From Bacteroidota bacterium (GTDB taxonomy: Bacteria > Bacteroidota > Bacteroidia > Chitinophagales > Chitinophagaceae), in contig JACPEA010000002.1 in assembly GCA_016183765.1 (NCBI GenBank), positions 299,832 to 363,831 on the forward strand: DNA of 64,000 nt, in the 5' to 3' direction. Each line of letters opens with the position of its first letter. Position 1 is the stretch's first letter. Positions 49,578 to 58,619 of this stretch are shown piece after piece. The translations under genes were made by a program, and so were the position numbers. The notes under the pieces are model-generated. The model saw nothing but the letters and a program-made list of their open reading frames with translations, had not been told where the DNA came from and ran no database searches.

Positions 49578-49655
49578 AGCAATTTACAAAGCGTGCCCAA
49601 ACAAGCCAAATAAAAAAATGTTAAACGGCAGTAGGGGAGGATGGTTAACTATTAA

Positions 49656-50126
49656 TTACTTCTTCGTCTTATACGCCCCAACATAATAGCTGTTGGTCGT
49701 TTTGATCTGCAGGCGGTCGTTTTTGAAGCTGACCCTTTTGTAGGGTTTGAATTCCTGTTTCTTGTCCAGGAACCCGATGATGCAGGAGAGGGCTTCCCCG
49801 CCTTTACGGATCGCTACGGTAGGTTGTATGCCGAAATTGGGAATGGTCAGTGAATCTGTGATCCTCACTTCTTTGGCCTGCACGCGGATGGTATACCGGA
49901 ATGTCTGCCTGGTTTCATAAAGGGATACGCTGAATCTCCAGTTATTCAGTTCATCCGGTATCGGCTCGCTGTAACTGGCTACCGGTGCAGTTTTTACACT
50001 GGCCCTGGTTTCGGGTATGGTGTCATAACTGACCACAACGGTGCTGTCTGATCCGGGTTCACTGACCGGACTATCTGATGCGCAGCCGGCGAGTAATCCC
50101 AGGCTGAACAGGTACAGAATTCTCAT
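49656..50126 (-). CDS. Uncharacterised lipoprotein
   Basis: 156 residues. Lipoprotein signal MRILYLFSLGLLAGCASDSP (Cys 15). A Ser/Pro/Thr-rich linker of about 40 residues precedes a compact, mainly beta domain (WRFSVSLYETRQTFRYTIRV, ITDSLTIPNFGIQPTVAIRK, SFKNDRLQIKTTNSYYVGAY). The domain is not recognised. It stands between the BlaI gene and the pyrophosphatase gene on the same strand, with gaps near 100 bp on both sides. Confidence 0.7.
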   Translation of the reverse strand: MRILYLFSLGLLAGCASDSPVSEPGSDSTVVVSYDTIPETRASVKTAPVASYSEPIPDELNNWRFSVSLYETRQTFRYTIRVQAKEVRITDSLTIPNFGIQPTVAIRKGGEALSCIIGFLDKKQEFKPYKRVSFKNDRLQIKTTNSYYVGAYKTKK

Positions 50127-50176
50127 ACGATAAAAATAAAGGCTATTATCTGAACAGCCAGCTATCTACAACAAAA

Positions 50177-50197
50177 ATCCCGGTCATTGACCGGGAT
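50177..50197 (-). terminator. Intrinsic terminator after the pyrophosphatase gene
   Basis: Arms ATCCCGGT and ACCGGGAT around CATTG; on the minus strand the stem is followed by TTTTTG. It lies about 30 bp after the hppA stop. Confidence 0.75.
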
Positions 50198-50224
50198 CCT
50201 GTAAGATAACTTCTGATGTATGGG

Positions 50225-52660
50225 TTATTTTTTTTCAACCGACTCATCCAGTGTGATGTGGATGGATTTTTTGCCGTTGAAATAGCTTTCGTATTTTTTC
50301 AGCACATCTGCGGACTGTTCTTTACCGTTGATGCTGAGTTTGCCGTCCTGGTACCCGATAGACAATTTGCCTTCAGTGGCCAGTCCATCTTTTTTCAGGG
50401 CTTCCACCAGGCTTTTGAAACCATCTTCGCTGGCATTGACCGTAACTTCGGTGGTGGCAGAATCATTGCCGATCACTTTCACTTCCATCTTCTGTTCGAT
50501 CACCTGGGCCGGTTTGGCATCTGATGTATGCAATTGAGCCAGGGTAGGCGCAATTACCAGCGATACGATCGACATCAGTTTGATGAGGATATTCATAGAA
50601 GGACCAGAAGTATCTTTAAAAGGATCACCCACCGTATCACCGGTCACGGATGCTTTGTGCGGTTCTGATTTCTTGTAGAACATCTGTCCGTTGATTTCAA
50701 CACCGGTCTCGAATGATTTCTTGGCATTATCCCAGGCTCCACCCGCATTGTTCTGGAACATACCCATCAATACCCCACTTACGGTAGCACCGGCCAGGAA
50801 TCCGCCCAGTACTTCCGGACCGAATACAAAACCAATGATGATCGGGGAGAGGATGGCGATGGCGCCGGGCAACATCATTTTTTTCAGGGAAGCTTCTGTA
50901 GAGATGGCCACACATTTATCGTACTCAGGTTTGCCGGTACCTTCCATGATGCCTGGAATGGTGTGGAACTGGCGGCGAACCTCTTCCACCATCGACATGG
51001 CAGCTTCACCCACGGCACGGATGGCCAGTGAGGAGAAGATGAAGGGGATCATACCACCCACGAACAATCCAGCCAGTACATCGGCATGGTAAATATCAAT
51101 ACCCTTGATGCCTGCAATACCTACAAATGCGGCAAACAGTGCCAGTGCCGTCAGGGCGGCAGAAGCAATGGCAAAACCTTTACCGGTAGCGGCAGTGGTG
51201 TTACCCACAGCATCCAGTACGTCGGTCTTTTCACGAACCTCTTTGGGCAGTTCACTCATTTCAGCGATACCACCTGCGTTATCTGCAATGGGACCGAATG
51301 CATCGATCGCCAGTTGCATGGCGGTAGTTGCCATCATACCGGCTGCTGCAATGGCCACACCGTATAAACCTGCGCAATAATAAGAACCATAGATACCACC
51401 TGCCAGCACCAGGATCGGCAACAGGGTACTTTCCATACCGATGGCCAGGCCGCCGATGATATTGGTGGCATGCCCGGTAGACGACTGGCGGATGATGCTC
51501 ATCACCGGGCGTTTACCCATGGCTGTATAATATTCGGTGATCATGCTCATCAGTGTACCTACGGCAAGACCTACCATGATGGCACCGAATACTTTATTGG
51601 GTGTAAAATCAAAACCTCTTAACAACATATGTTCCGGTAACAGGAAACTTACCAGGAAATAAGAAGCGATAGCTGTCAGGATGATGGAACCCCAGTTACC
51701 CATGTTCAGAGCCGCCTGTACCTTATGGGTACTGATGCCGGCACTGTCTGAAATGCGTACGAACCAGGTTCCTATGATAGAGAACAAAATACCGATACCA
51801 GCGATCAGCATTGGCAGGAGAATAGGGGATAAACCACCAAATCCATCTACCAGCGCCACACCACCGGCTCCGGTCACTTCGCGTCCGAGTACCATGGTAG
51901 CCAGTACGGTAGCCACATAACTACCGAACAGGTCGGCACCCATACCGGCAACATCACCTACGTTATCGCCCACGTTATCAGCAATAGTGGCTGGGTTACG
52001 GGGATCATCTTCGGGGATACCGGCTTCTACTTTACCTACCAGGTCTGCGCCTACATCGGCAGCTTTGGTATAGATACCGCCACCCACACGGGCAAACAGG
52101 GCAATACTTTCCGCACCCAGTGAAAAACCGGTCAGCACTTCAATCGTACGCTTCATTTCCTCACTGTCCACAGCTGCTTCAGGGGCAAAGATCATTTTCA
52201 ACACAATGAACAGACCTCCCAGGCCCAGTACAGCCAGACCCGCTACACCCATACCCATCACAGATCCACCGGTGAAAGAGACCTGTAAGGCTTTTCTCAG
52301 GCTGGTTCTGGCCGCTTGTGCCGTACGCACATTGGCTTTGGTGGCGATCTTCATTCCTACAAAACCGGCTAAAGCACTGAAGAAGGCCCCCATCACAAAC
52401 GCAAGGGCAATGCTCCAGTGGCTATGAGGGTCTGAATAACCCATGAAACCTAATAATAAAGCGACAATCACTACAAAATAACCCAGGATCTTGTATTCAG
52501 CTTTCAGAAATGCCATAGCACCTTCGGCGATATAGTTGCTGATCTGCTTCATGCGGTCTGTACCCGCATCCTGCCTGGATACCCAGTTAAACTTGATCAA
52601 TGTGTAGAGGAGACCCAATGCTCCCATTGCCGGAACGGCGTAAAACAAGATTTTGTCCAT
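50225..52660 (-). CDS. hppA: Membrane-bound ion-pumping pyrophosphatase with C-terminal extension
   Basis: 811 residues, about 16 membrane helices. Hydrolyses PPi and pumps Na+ and/or H+. Catalytic signatures: [49 protein letters not shown] and [20 protein letters not shown]. Ala in [10 protein letters not shown], where K+-independent enzymes have Lys, points to the K+-dependent subfamily. About 100 residues follow the last helix (after VIAPTLAQL) and include a soluble alpha/beta-looking domain ([40 protein letters not shown]). This tail is not part of the usual family. A -7 box lies about 34 bp upstream. Confidence 0.96.
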   Translation of the reverse strand: MDKILFYAVPAMGALGLLYTLIKFNWVSRQDAGTDRMKQISNYIAEGAMAFLKAEYKILGYFVVIVALLLGFMGYSDPHSHWSIALAFVMGAFFSALAGFVGMKIATKANVRTAQAARTSLRKALQVSFTGGSVMGMGVAGLAVLGLGGLFIVLKMIFAPEAAVDSEEMKRTIEVLTGFSLGAESIALFARVGGGIYTKAADVGADLVGKVEAGIPEDDPRNPATIADNVGDNVGDVAGMGADLFGSYVATVLATMVLGREVTGAGGVALVDGFGGLSPILLPMLIAGIGILFSIIGTWFVRISDSAGISTHKVQAALNMGNWGSIILTAIASYFLVSFLLPEHMLLRGFDFTPNKVFGAIMVGLAVGTLMSMITEYYTAMGKRPVMSIIRQSSTGHATNIIGGLAIGMESTLLPILVLAGGIYGSYYCAGLYGVAIAAAGMMATTAMQLAIDAFGPIADNAGGIAEMSELPKEVREKTDVLDAVGNTTAATGKGFAIASAALTALALFAAFVGIAGIKGIDIYHADVLAGLFVGGMIPFIFSSLAIRAVGEAAMSMVEEVRRQFHTIPGIMEGTGKPEYDKCVAISTEASLKKMMLPGAIAILSPIIIGFVFGPEVLGGFLAGATVSGVLMGMFQNNAGGAWDNAKKSFETGVEINGQMFYKKSEPHKASVTGDTVGDPFKDTSGPSMNILIKLMSIVSLVIAPTLAQLHTSDAKPAQVIEQKMEVKVIGNDSATTEVTVNASEDGFKSLVEALKKDGLATEGKLSIGYQDGKLSINGKEQSADVLKKYESYFNGKKSIHITLDESVEKK

Positions 52661-52693
52661 AAAGCGAATTAATCTGCTGGTTTTTTAAAGTCT

Positions 52694-52702
52694 GCAAAAA
52701 TA
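52694..52702 (-). promoter_or_regulatory. -7 box for hppA
   Basis: Minus-strand TATTTTTGC fits TAnnTTTG, 34 bp before the hppA ATG. Confidence 0.5.
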
Positions 52703-52778
52703 GGTGGATTTGACTAAAATACTTGCCCAAGCGTTCTTTTCTGCCTGGGATAGGCTAAATCCAATGATAATCAATTTA

Positions 52779-54002
52779 TTACTCTTCCAGTAGGGTGGTG
52801 TCTGCGTGACCGGTGAACACCGAGCTCATCTTGCCTGCAGCCCAGATATTACGGTTGAATTTATTTCCCAGGATGATCACGGTGGCCGTATCGGCGATCA
52901 GCCTTTTGAACACCGCATTGTTGCCATGCCACCAGCCATTGTGGTACACGATGGTGGGATCCGGTGGTTTGATGAAGAGGTGCCAGCCCAATCCGTAATT
53001 TTTCTGTCCACGGGTTTCATTGCTGTAAGGCTGGAATGCCATTTCCAGGGTCTCTGCACTCACAAAACTTCCCTGGTACAGGGCACGGTCCCATTGCAGC
53101 AGGTCCCGTACGGTGCTGTACACATTTTTGTCGCCATACACACAATCCAGTTTCTGGAGCGGAAAAGGGGCGTTATTGTAATTGTAAGAAGGTACATAGT
53201 TAGATGCATCTTTCAGGCTGAACACATAACTGTTGGTCATACCCAATGGCTCAAATACCTGGGTGCGGAGATAGTCGGGGTACGACATATTGGTCACCTG
53301 TTCAATGATCAGCGCAAGCAGCATATAGTTGGTATTGCAATAGCTGAAACGCCTGTCGGGATTCGATTCAGGGGCAGGGCGGTTATTGATCATGTACAGC
53401 AGCACATCCTTGTTGGTGGCCAGTCCGCTGAACTGTGGCGCAATGCGAACGGTACGGGCTTTTTTAACCCATTTGCCTTTTTTGTTCTTCACCCGGATCA
53501 TTTCCGTACGGGTACCATCCATGAAATACTCGTATTTGGGCAGACCACTGCGATGGGTCAGCAGGTTTTTGATGGTGATATTGGCATAAGGAAAATCGGG
53601 GAAGTATTTCTCCAGGTGGTCATCCAGTGTCAGTTTACCTTCTTCCATCAGCTTTAATATCACGGCAGAAGTGAAGGTCTTGGATACCGAAGCGATATGG
53701 AAAGGCGTATTGGCCGTGATAGGCTCCTTGGTGCGCATGTTCACGGAACCGCGGTAGTCCTCAAACACGATCTCCCCGTTCTTGGCCAGCAGGATACCCC
53801 CGCTGAAGCCTCTTTTGGCCAGCAGGTTCTGGTACATGGGTGCAATGGCATTGGCATAATAGGCTTTCTCTTTGGGAGACACAGGGGAGAAACCGGAGTT
53901 GTTGGCCGTTTTGTGGGAGGGCGCTTTTTTGTCCGGTGAAGGGTTGGCGCCACAGCCGATGACCAGGAAAGTAAGTAGTGGGATCAACTTCGGTTGCATC
54001 AC
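52779..54002 (-). CDS. Serine hydrolase of beta-lactamase/PBP4-like fold, lipoprotein
   Basis: 407 residues. Lipoprotein signal MMQPKLIPLLTFLVIGCGAN (Cys 17). Class C-type active site: SxxK in FHIASVSKTFTSAVILKL, YxN in RFSYCNTNYMLLALIIEQVT, and an HxG-like third box in YHNGWWHGNN. MKLMEEGKLTLDDHLEKYFP and LLTHRSGLPKY are typical of this family of esterases, D-aminopeptidases and beta-lactamase-like proteins. Real substrate unknown. A perfect -7 box lies 24 bp upstream. The minus-strand gene is divergent from serA. Confidence 0.9.
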   Translation of the reverse strand: MMQPKLIPLLTFLVIGCGANPSPDKKAPSHKTANNSGFSPVSPKEKAYYANAIAPMYQNLLAKRGFSGGILLAKNGEIVFEDYRGSVNMRTKEPITANTPFHIASVSKTFTSAVILKLMEEGKLTLDDHLEKYFPDFPYANITIKNLLTHRSGLPKYEYFMDGTRTEMIRVKNKKGKWVKKARTVRIAPQFSGLATNKDVLLYMINNRPAPESNPDRRFSYCNTNYMLLALIIEQVTNMSYPDYLRTQVFEPLGMTNSYVFSLKDASNYVPSYNYNNAPFPLQKLDCVYGDKNVYSTVRDLLQWDRALYQGSFVSAETLEMAFQPYSNETRGQKNYGLGWHLFIKPPDPTIVYHNGWWHGNNAVFKRLIADTATVIILGNKFNRNIWAAGKMSSVFTGHADTTLLEE

Positions 54003-54025
54003 GGTTGCGGTTTGGTACTAAAGTG

Positions 54026-54034
54026 GCAAATATA
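54026..54034 (-). promoter_or_regulatory. -7 box for the serine hydrolase gene
   Basis: Minus-strand TATATTTGC, an exact TAnnTTTG match, 24 bp upstream of the start. Confidence 0.55.
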
Positions 54035-54114
54035 ACTTCTGCTCACAGTGCAGCCAACCTTAGTGGAAAACTATGTGTATGGTGTTAAAACAAATAACAT
54101 TTATTTTCGCATAC

Positions 54115-55353
54115 ATGAACAAGCAAGCCGTAACCAGTTATCCCAAAGACCGGATCAATATCCTGTTCCTGGAAAATATCAGTGACAAAGCCTTACAACA
54201 GTTCAACCAGCATGGTTATGTGAAAGCCCGCAAACTTACGGGCGCTTTGAGTGAAGAAGAGCTGATCAAAGAGATCAAAGATGTTCACCTGCTGGGCATC
54301 CGTTCCAAAACCCATATCACTGCCAAAGTACTGGCAGCAGCCACCAAACTGCAGGCCATCGGCTGTTTTTGCATTGGTGTGAACCAGGTTGACCTGAAAG
54401 CGGCCACCCAGGCGGGCGTAGTGGTCTTCAACGCCCCTTACAGTAATACCCGCAGCGTGGCTGAACTGGTGATCGGTGCCTCCATCATGCTAATCCGTCG
54501 CATCATCGATAAGAACAACGCTGCCCACAAAGGCATCTGGATGAAAGAAGCCAAGGGCAGTTACGAATTGCGTGGAAAGACCCTGGGGATTATCGGTTAT
54601 GGCAATATTGGCTCGCAGGTAAGCGTATTGGCCGAAAGCCTGGGTATGAAAGTGCTTTTCTACGATACCGAGACCAAACTGCCCTTAGGCAATGCTTCTG
54701 CAGCCAAGAGCCTGAAAGACCTGGTATCGCAGGCCGATGTGGTATCGCTGCATGTACCTGATACGCCGCAGACTAAAAACCTCGTCAATAAAAACCTGCT
54801 TAAATCATTCAAGAAAGGTTCTATCCTGCTGAATTATGCAAGGGGAGAAGTGGTTGACCTGAAAGCGCTGGCAACGGCATTGCAGGAAAAACAGATCAGT
54901 GGCGCCGCCATTGATGTGTATCCCTGGGAGCCCGAGAAAAATGGCGATAAATTCGAGACCCCGTTGCAGGGTCTATCCAATGTGATCCTTACCCCGCATA
55001 TCGGAGGTTCTACAGAGGAGGCCCAGGAAAATATTGGTGAGGACGTGAGCATCAAACTGTTCCAATACCTCGAAAGAGGCATCACCAACGGGTCTCATAC
55101 GGTTCCGGCCATCGGTTTGCCGCCGGTGGAGAACGCTCACCGTATCCTGCATATTCACCACAATATTCCCGGTGTGTTAAGTGCCATCAATACGGCTTTG
55201 TCCAAAAACAATATCAACATTGTTGGCCAATACCTGAAAACCAATGACGCCATCGGTTATGTAGTGCTGGATGTGGACAAGAAACTGTCCAAACAGGCCG
55301 TGGAGCTGTTGAAGGAAGTGAAGTCTACGATCAAGGTAAGGATCCTGTACTAA
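54115..55353 (+). CDS. serA: D-3-phosphoglycerate dehydrogenase
   Basis: 412 residues from the ATG at 54115 (MNKQAVTSYPKDRINILFLE); an ATG at 54073 is possible but adds a hydrophobic stretch unlike the family. The length and the presence of one ACT domain fit the E. coli-type enzyme. NAD fold LGIIGYGNIGSQVSVLAESL, catalytic Arg in LNYARGEVVDL, and the His region LTPHIGGSTEEAQENIGEDV. The ACT domain (NIPGVLSAINTALSKNNINI) binds serine for feedback control. First step of serine synthesis; no serC or serB nearby. Confidence 0.97.
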   Translation: MNKQAVTSYPKDRINILFLENISDKALQQFNQHGYVKARKLTGALSEEELIKEIKDVHLLGIRSKTHITAKVLAAATKLQAIGCFCIGVNQVDLKAATQAGVVVFNAPYSNTRSVAELVIGASIMLIRRIIDKNNAAHKGIWMKEAKGSYELRGKTLGIIGYGNIGSQVSVLAESLGMKVLFYDTETKLPLGNASAAKSLKDLVSQADVVSLHVPDTPQTKNLVNKNLLKSFKKGSILLNYARGEVVDLKALATALQEKQISGAAIDVYPWEPEKNGDKFETPLQGLSNVILTPHIGGSTEEAQENIGEDVSIKLFQYLERGITNGSHTVPAIGLPPVENAHRILHIHHNIPGVLSAINTALSKNNINIVGQYLKTNDAIGYVVLDVDKKLSKQAVELLKEVKSTIKVRILY

Positions 55354-55399
55354 CCTTACGGATCAGTGGATGCAGAACAGATCCTTGATGACAGATCTG

Positions 55400-55918
55400 C
55401 TAATGCTTCTTTAACGCGGATAATATCTTTCGGGCCCTGCTTTTAAAAGCGGGGCTTTCTGTTTCCCAGTTGTTCTCGATGATGAGTTTGAGTTCCTGCC
55501 GGATCTCGGGGTAAGTATCTGACAGCCGGAACAGGATAGTGAGTGAAAAAGCCTTGATGGCCGCGGGTGTAGCGGGTGTTTCAATGAAACCGAAACAGGC
55601 ATTCATCAGTTCTCCATGAAATCTTTTGGGAATATCCACCTGTTCCAGCACGCGGACCGAATTGCGAATCAGCGCGGGATGGATGCCTGTCCGCTGCAGG
55701 CAGGCCACCAGGTCCTTGATATAGGGACGGATCATCTCCGGCTGCTGTAATGCTGCCCAGCTCACACTCCAGGCCGCACGTTGCGCTACGCGGTATTCCG
55801 GGCTCAGGAAACACTGCATCAGTTCCCTGAAATTTGTTGAGGAGCTGCAGGCATAATGCGCTATCCGCAACGCCTGTTTGCGGGAATGTTCTTGCAGTAA
55901 TTCTTCACGAATGATCAT
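55400..55918 (-). CDS. HEAT/ARM-like alpha-helical repeat protein
   Basis: 172 residues from the ATG at 55918 (MIIREELLQEHSRKQALRIA); an upstream extension would overlap cutC. The chain is nearly all helical, with three or four repeated helix pairs (FLSPEYRVAQRAAWSVSWAA, MIRPYIKDLVACLQRTGIHP, TPAAIKAFSLTILFRLSDTY), so a small HEAT-type solenoid is likely. No catalytic motif. Bacteroidota often carry such a gene beside cutC. Function unknown. Confidence 0.75.
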   Translation of the reverse strand: MIIREELLQEHSRKQALRIAHYACSSSTNFRELMQCFLSPEYRVAQRAAWSVSWAALQQPEMIRPYIKDLVACLQRTGIHPALIRNSVRVLEQVDIPKRFHGELMNACFGFIETPATPAAIKAFSLTILFRLSDTYPEIRQELKLIIENNWETESPAFKSRARKILSALKKH

Positions 55919-55934
55919 AACGATCAGGAGTTGA

Positions 55935-56645
55935 TCAGAACTGCGCTTTGATCTTACCGATCTCAGCGGCATCTACAAAATCAATATCAAAATCTTCCGG
56001 GATACTGGCATTGCGGTATTGTGTTTCTGATGGTACACGGATCCGGGCCGAAGTATGTACTTCCGTTACACCGGCCGTAGCAATGATCTGGGCCACATTC
56101 GAACTGTTCAGTCCGCTGCCGGGCATGATGATGATGCGGTCGTCTGCCTGGTCTACCAGTTGTTTTACCAGTGCAAGGCCTTCTGTCACTTTTGGCTCCT
56201 GGCCACTCGTAAGGATGCGGTTGCAGCCACAGGCAATGATCGTTTCCAACGCTTCCAATGGATGCTGGCTCCTGTCGAAAGCCCGGTGGAAAGTGACTTC
56301 CAGCGGATAAGCGGCTTCCACCAGTCGGGCGGTATTGTCGCGGTCGACCGTACCATCCTGGTTCAGCAGTCCGAACACCACGCCATCAAAACCCAGTTCT
56401 TTGCAAAGCAGTATGTCTTTCCGGATGATCTCTATCTCATCGGTTGTATGAAAATAATCACCACCTCTTGGCCGTATCATCGGGAACACGGGGATCTGTA
56501 TTTTCTCGCGCACCGTTTTCAGGTAACCGTAGGAAGGCGTGGTTCCGCCGTTGGCATAATTCTCGCATAGTTCCAGCCTGTCGGCCCCAGCTTTTTCTGC
56601 AGCCAGGGCTGTGGCCGTATTAAAAACGCATATTTCCAGTAACAT
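55935..56645 (-). CDS. cutC: CutC family protein
   Basis: 236 residues. TIM-barrel signatures: LEICVFNTATALAAEKAGAD, RLELCENYANGGTTPSYGYL, FPMIRPRGGDYFHTTDEIEI, GFDGVVFGLLNQDGTVDRDN, VTFHRAFDRSQHP and GCNRILTSGQEPKVTEGLAL. Historically linked to copper homeostasis; the reaction is not firmly known. The C-terminal part lists VTEVHTSARIRVPSETQYRN. The HEAT-like gene follows 16 bp later and the asparaginase-type gene lies 20 bp upstream. Confidence 0.94.
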   Translation of the reverse strand: MLLEICVFNTATALAAEKAGADRLELCENYANGGTTPSYGYLKTVREKIQIPVFPMIRPRGGDYFHTTDEIEIIRKDILLCKELGFDGVVFGLLNQDGTVDRDNTARLVEAAYPLEVTFHRAFDRSQHPLEALETIIACGCNRILTSGQEPKVTEGLALVKQLVDQADDRIIIMPGSGLNSSNVAQIIATAGVTEVHTSARIRVPSETQYRNASIPEDFDIDFVDAAEIGKIKAQF

Positions 56646-56665
56646 GATATCCTTTCTGTTGGTGA

Positions 56666-57679
56666 TTAAAGTAGGTATTTGCCATCTACCATAAAGTTCT
56701 TGTCGTCTGCATAACAGACCGCAAAATTGAAGCCTTTCTGTATGCAGTATCCGCCATATTCGCCCTGTTTGTTGATGGCGATAAAACCCACCTGTATGTC
56801 TTTGGCTTTGTCGCCCTTGATGCGGATGATCCTTGCCACGGCTTTTTTACAGGCGTTCTCGGGTGAGTGTCCCTGCCGCATCAGTTCCACCACCAGGTGT
56901 GAGCCACAGATGCGGATCACATCTTCTCCCTGCCCGGTGGCTGTGGCAGCGCCGATCTCATTGTCCACAAACAAACCCGCACCGATAATGGGCGAATCTC
57001 CCAGGCGCCCGCGCATCTTAAAGCCCATACCGCTGGTGGTGCAGCTGCCGCTCAGGTTGCCCTGTGCATCCATGGCCACCATACCAATGGTATCGTGGTT
57101 CCATTCGCCGTTCTCAAAGCGGGTGGGGGCGTAGGCGGTCTGGTTCTTGCTGTTCTCGATATTGATCACAGGTTTGTATTCACTTTTCTGGAGCCAGCTC
57201 TTATAGGCTTTGTCCGCTTCGGGCGATAATACCTGTGGCTCCAGCGGAAAACCTTCCGCTACGGCAAACTGTTGCGCACCGGATCCCACCAGCATCACAT
57301 GCGGTGTTTTTTCCATCACCCTGCGGGCCACGGAAACGGGGTGTTTGATGCGCTCCAGGAATGCCACACTGCCACAATTGGCATGTTCATCCATGATGCA
57401 GGAATCCAGTGTCACATAACCATCCCGGTCTGGATTGGCGCCCAGTCCCACACAACAGTTCTGTGAGGCTTCCGTGACCATGACCCCTTTTTCCACCGCA
57501 TCCAGTGCACGGCCGCCATTGCGCAATACCTGCCAGGCCGCGGCATTGGCGGCAATACCGGTATCCCAGGTAGAAATCACGATCGGTTTGCGGGCAGGTC
57601 CGGCGGTACGGAAACCGGCAAAAGAAAAAGAAGTAAGGCCCAGTGAGCCCAGTTGCAGAAATCGTCTTCTGTGGAGCAT
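56666..57679 (-). CDS. Glycosylasparaginase (N4-(beta-N-acetylglucosaminyl)-L-asparaginase), Tat-exported
   Basis: 337 residues. A twin-arginine signal (MLHRRRFLQLGSLGLTSFSF) points to periplasmic export in folded form. Ntn-hydrolase family: GDSPIIGAGLFVDNEIGAAT follows the autocleavage site NHDTIGMVAMDAQGNLSGSC, in which the Thr of HDTIG is the new N-terminal nucleophile, and GQGEDVIRICG closes the motif. Cleaves the GlcNAc-Asn bond of degraded N-glycoproteins, which fits host or environmental glycan use. Normal length. Same strand as cutC. Confidence 0.94.
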   Translation of the reverse strand: MLHRRRFLQLGSLGLTSFSFAGFRTAGPARKPIVISTWDTGIAANAAAWQVLRNGGRALDAVEKGVMVTEASQNCCVGLGANPDRDGYVTLDSCIMDEHANCGSVAFLERIKHPVSVARRVMEKTPHVMLVGSGAQQFAVAEGFPLEPQVLSPEADKAYKSWLQKSEYKPVINIENSKNQTAYAPTRFENGEWNHDTIGMVAMDAQGNLSGSCTTSGMGFKMRGRLGDSPIIGAGLFVDNEIGAATATGQGEDVIRICGSHLVVELMRQGHSPENACKKAVARIIRIKGDKAKDIQVGFIAINKQGEYGGYCIQKGFNFAVCYADDKNFMVDGKYLL

Positions 57680-57736
57680 ACTATATCTGATTTGTCTTTG
57701 AACAACAGGGGCGTGAAAATAAAGGAATTGCTCCGA

Positions 57737-58042
57737 TTATTGGCGTACCGAAAGTTTTTGGATCATCTCGTCACTGGCTGCATCTGCATAGATGCCGTAG
57801 GCGCTGATAAGTGTACCTTTCATCTTGCCGTTTTTCGACTGTATCACATACAATACGCTGGAATCATCCGGGTCAGTATTGGCTTCGAACCGGTGATGCG
57901 CCACGATCTCGAATTCGGCAGGTGAGAGGTTTACCCCCGAGAGTTTGCACTGAATGGCATCAAAGGCAAGATGGAAGTCGGTGGTAAACCCTTTTTGTTT
58001 CAGGTCGTTCACCGCATCTACCAGATTTTCGTATACCTGCAT
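57737..58042 (-). CDS. Small conserved Bacteroidota protein
   Basis: 101 residues from the ATG at 58042 (MQVYENLVDAVNDLKQKGFT); the longer in-frame start at 58117 is less typical. The family is common in the phylum and, from memory, sometimes carries the misleading name phosphoribosylpyrophosphate synthetase although no PRPP-synthase motif is present. The ending pattern VLYVIQSKNGKMKGTLISAY GIYAD is characteristic. No function known. Confidence 0.75.
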   Translation of the reverse strand: MQVYENLVDAVNDLKQKGFTTDFHLAFDAIQCKLSGVNLSPAEFEIVAHHRFEANTDPDDSSVLYVIQSKNGKMKGTLISAYGIYADAASDEMIQKLSVRQ

Positions 58043-58265
58043 AAAATTTTGTTTGTCTAAAGTTACTGCTTTGCTGCTGATGAATAGAGCAGAACTGATC
58101 AGGAATGAGAAAAACACTGATTTACGGCTCGCTCTATCCGCAATCCCTCATCGATCTCCGAACGGTTTTGTTCCCACCCCATTCCGGATCCCATTGTCTC
58201 TCGATTAAGGGATATCACCCCTATGACCCGTAAGTATCCTGCTCATGATCCGCCCCTTATAAGAG

Positions 58266-58320
58266 GCGGGTTATAGGCGGGTTATCTGCGGGTTATCTAC
58301 GGGTTATCTACGGGTTATCC
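58266..58320 (+). repeat. Five 11-bp tandem repeats with TTAT core
   Basis: Five units of consensus RCGGGTTATCT in perfect 11-bp register (the first ends TAG, the last TCC). The period equals about one turn of DNA. Two units contain TTATCTACG, which is 7 of 9 to the DnaA box TTATCCACA. Confidence 0.85.
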
Positions 58321-58566
58321 CTGAATCAGCAACGGATTATCAATGAGTTAGCATGCTTTCGCTTGCCAAATGTAGCTCGGCTCTGGGTAAGGGGGCGTAG
58401 TTAGTGATTCATAATCAGAGAGATAGGTAGTAGCAACGCTGTTTGCCTGCTGCTGGTATCCGAACCTGGGATCTGTACCGTATGTAACAGGTCTGTGGTC
58501 TTTCAGGTGAACGATCCCTTCCTGCTGATCCTGTTTATTTTGTTACGGCCTGTGTAAAATGAGAAC

Positions 58567-58594
58567 GGGCCGTAAATCTTTCCATTTACGGCCC
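58567..58594 (-). terminator. Terminator after the M14 peptidase gene
   Basis: A perfect 11-bp stem (GGGCCGTAAAT with ATTTACGGCCC) and a 6-nt loop, 26 bp after the stop. On the minus strand it is followed by GTTCTCATTTT, a weak U-rich stretch. Confidence 0.6.
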
Positions 58595-58619
58595 ATTCTT
58601 TCTACAAGAGGAACAACTG

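Larger units (their letters stand above)
58043..58619. other. 577-bp intergenic region with 11-bp tandem repeat
   Basis: Holds the upstream region of the small protein gene, a hairpin around CTTATAAG (CCGCC...GGCGG, about 58242-58268), a tandem repeat at 58266-58320, and the terminator of the M14 peptidase gene at 58567-58594. No convincing coding sequence was seen in any frame. Confidence 0.6.

Noticed and set aside
52806-53657. 283-codon plus-strand reading frame
   Set aside because: Antisense to the serine hydrolase gene, which has intact active-site motifs and a lipobox; no independent features.
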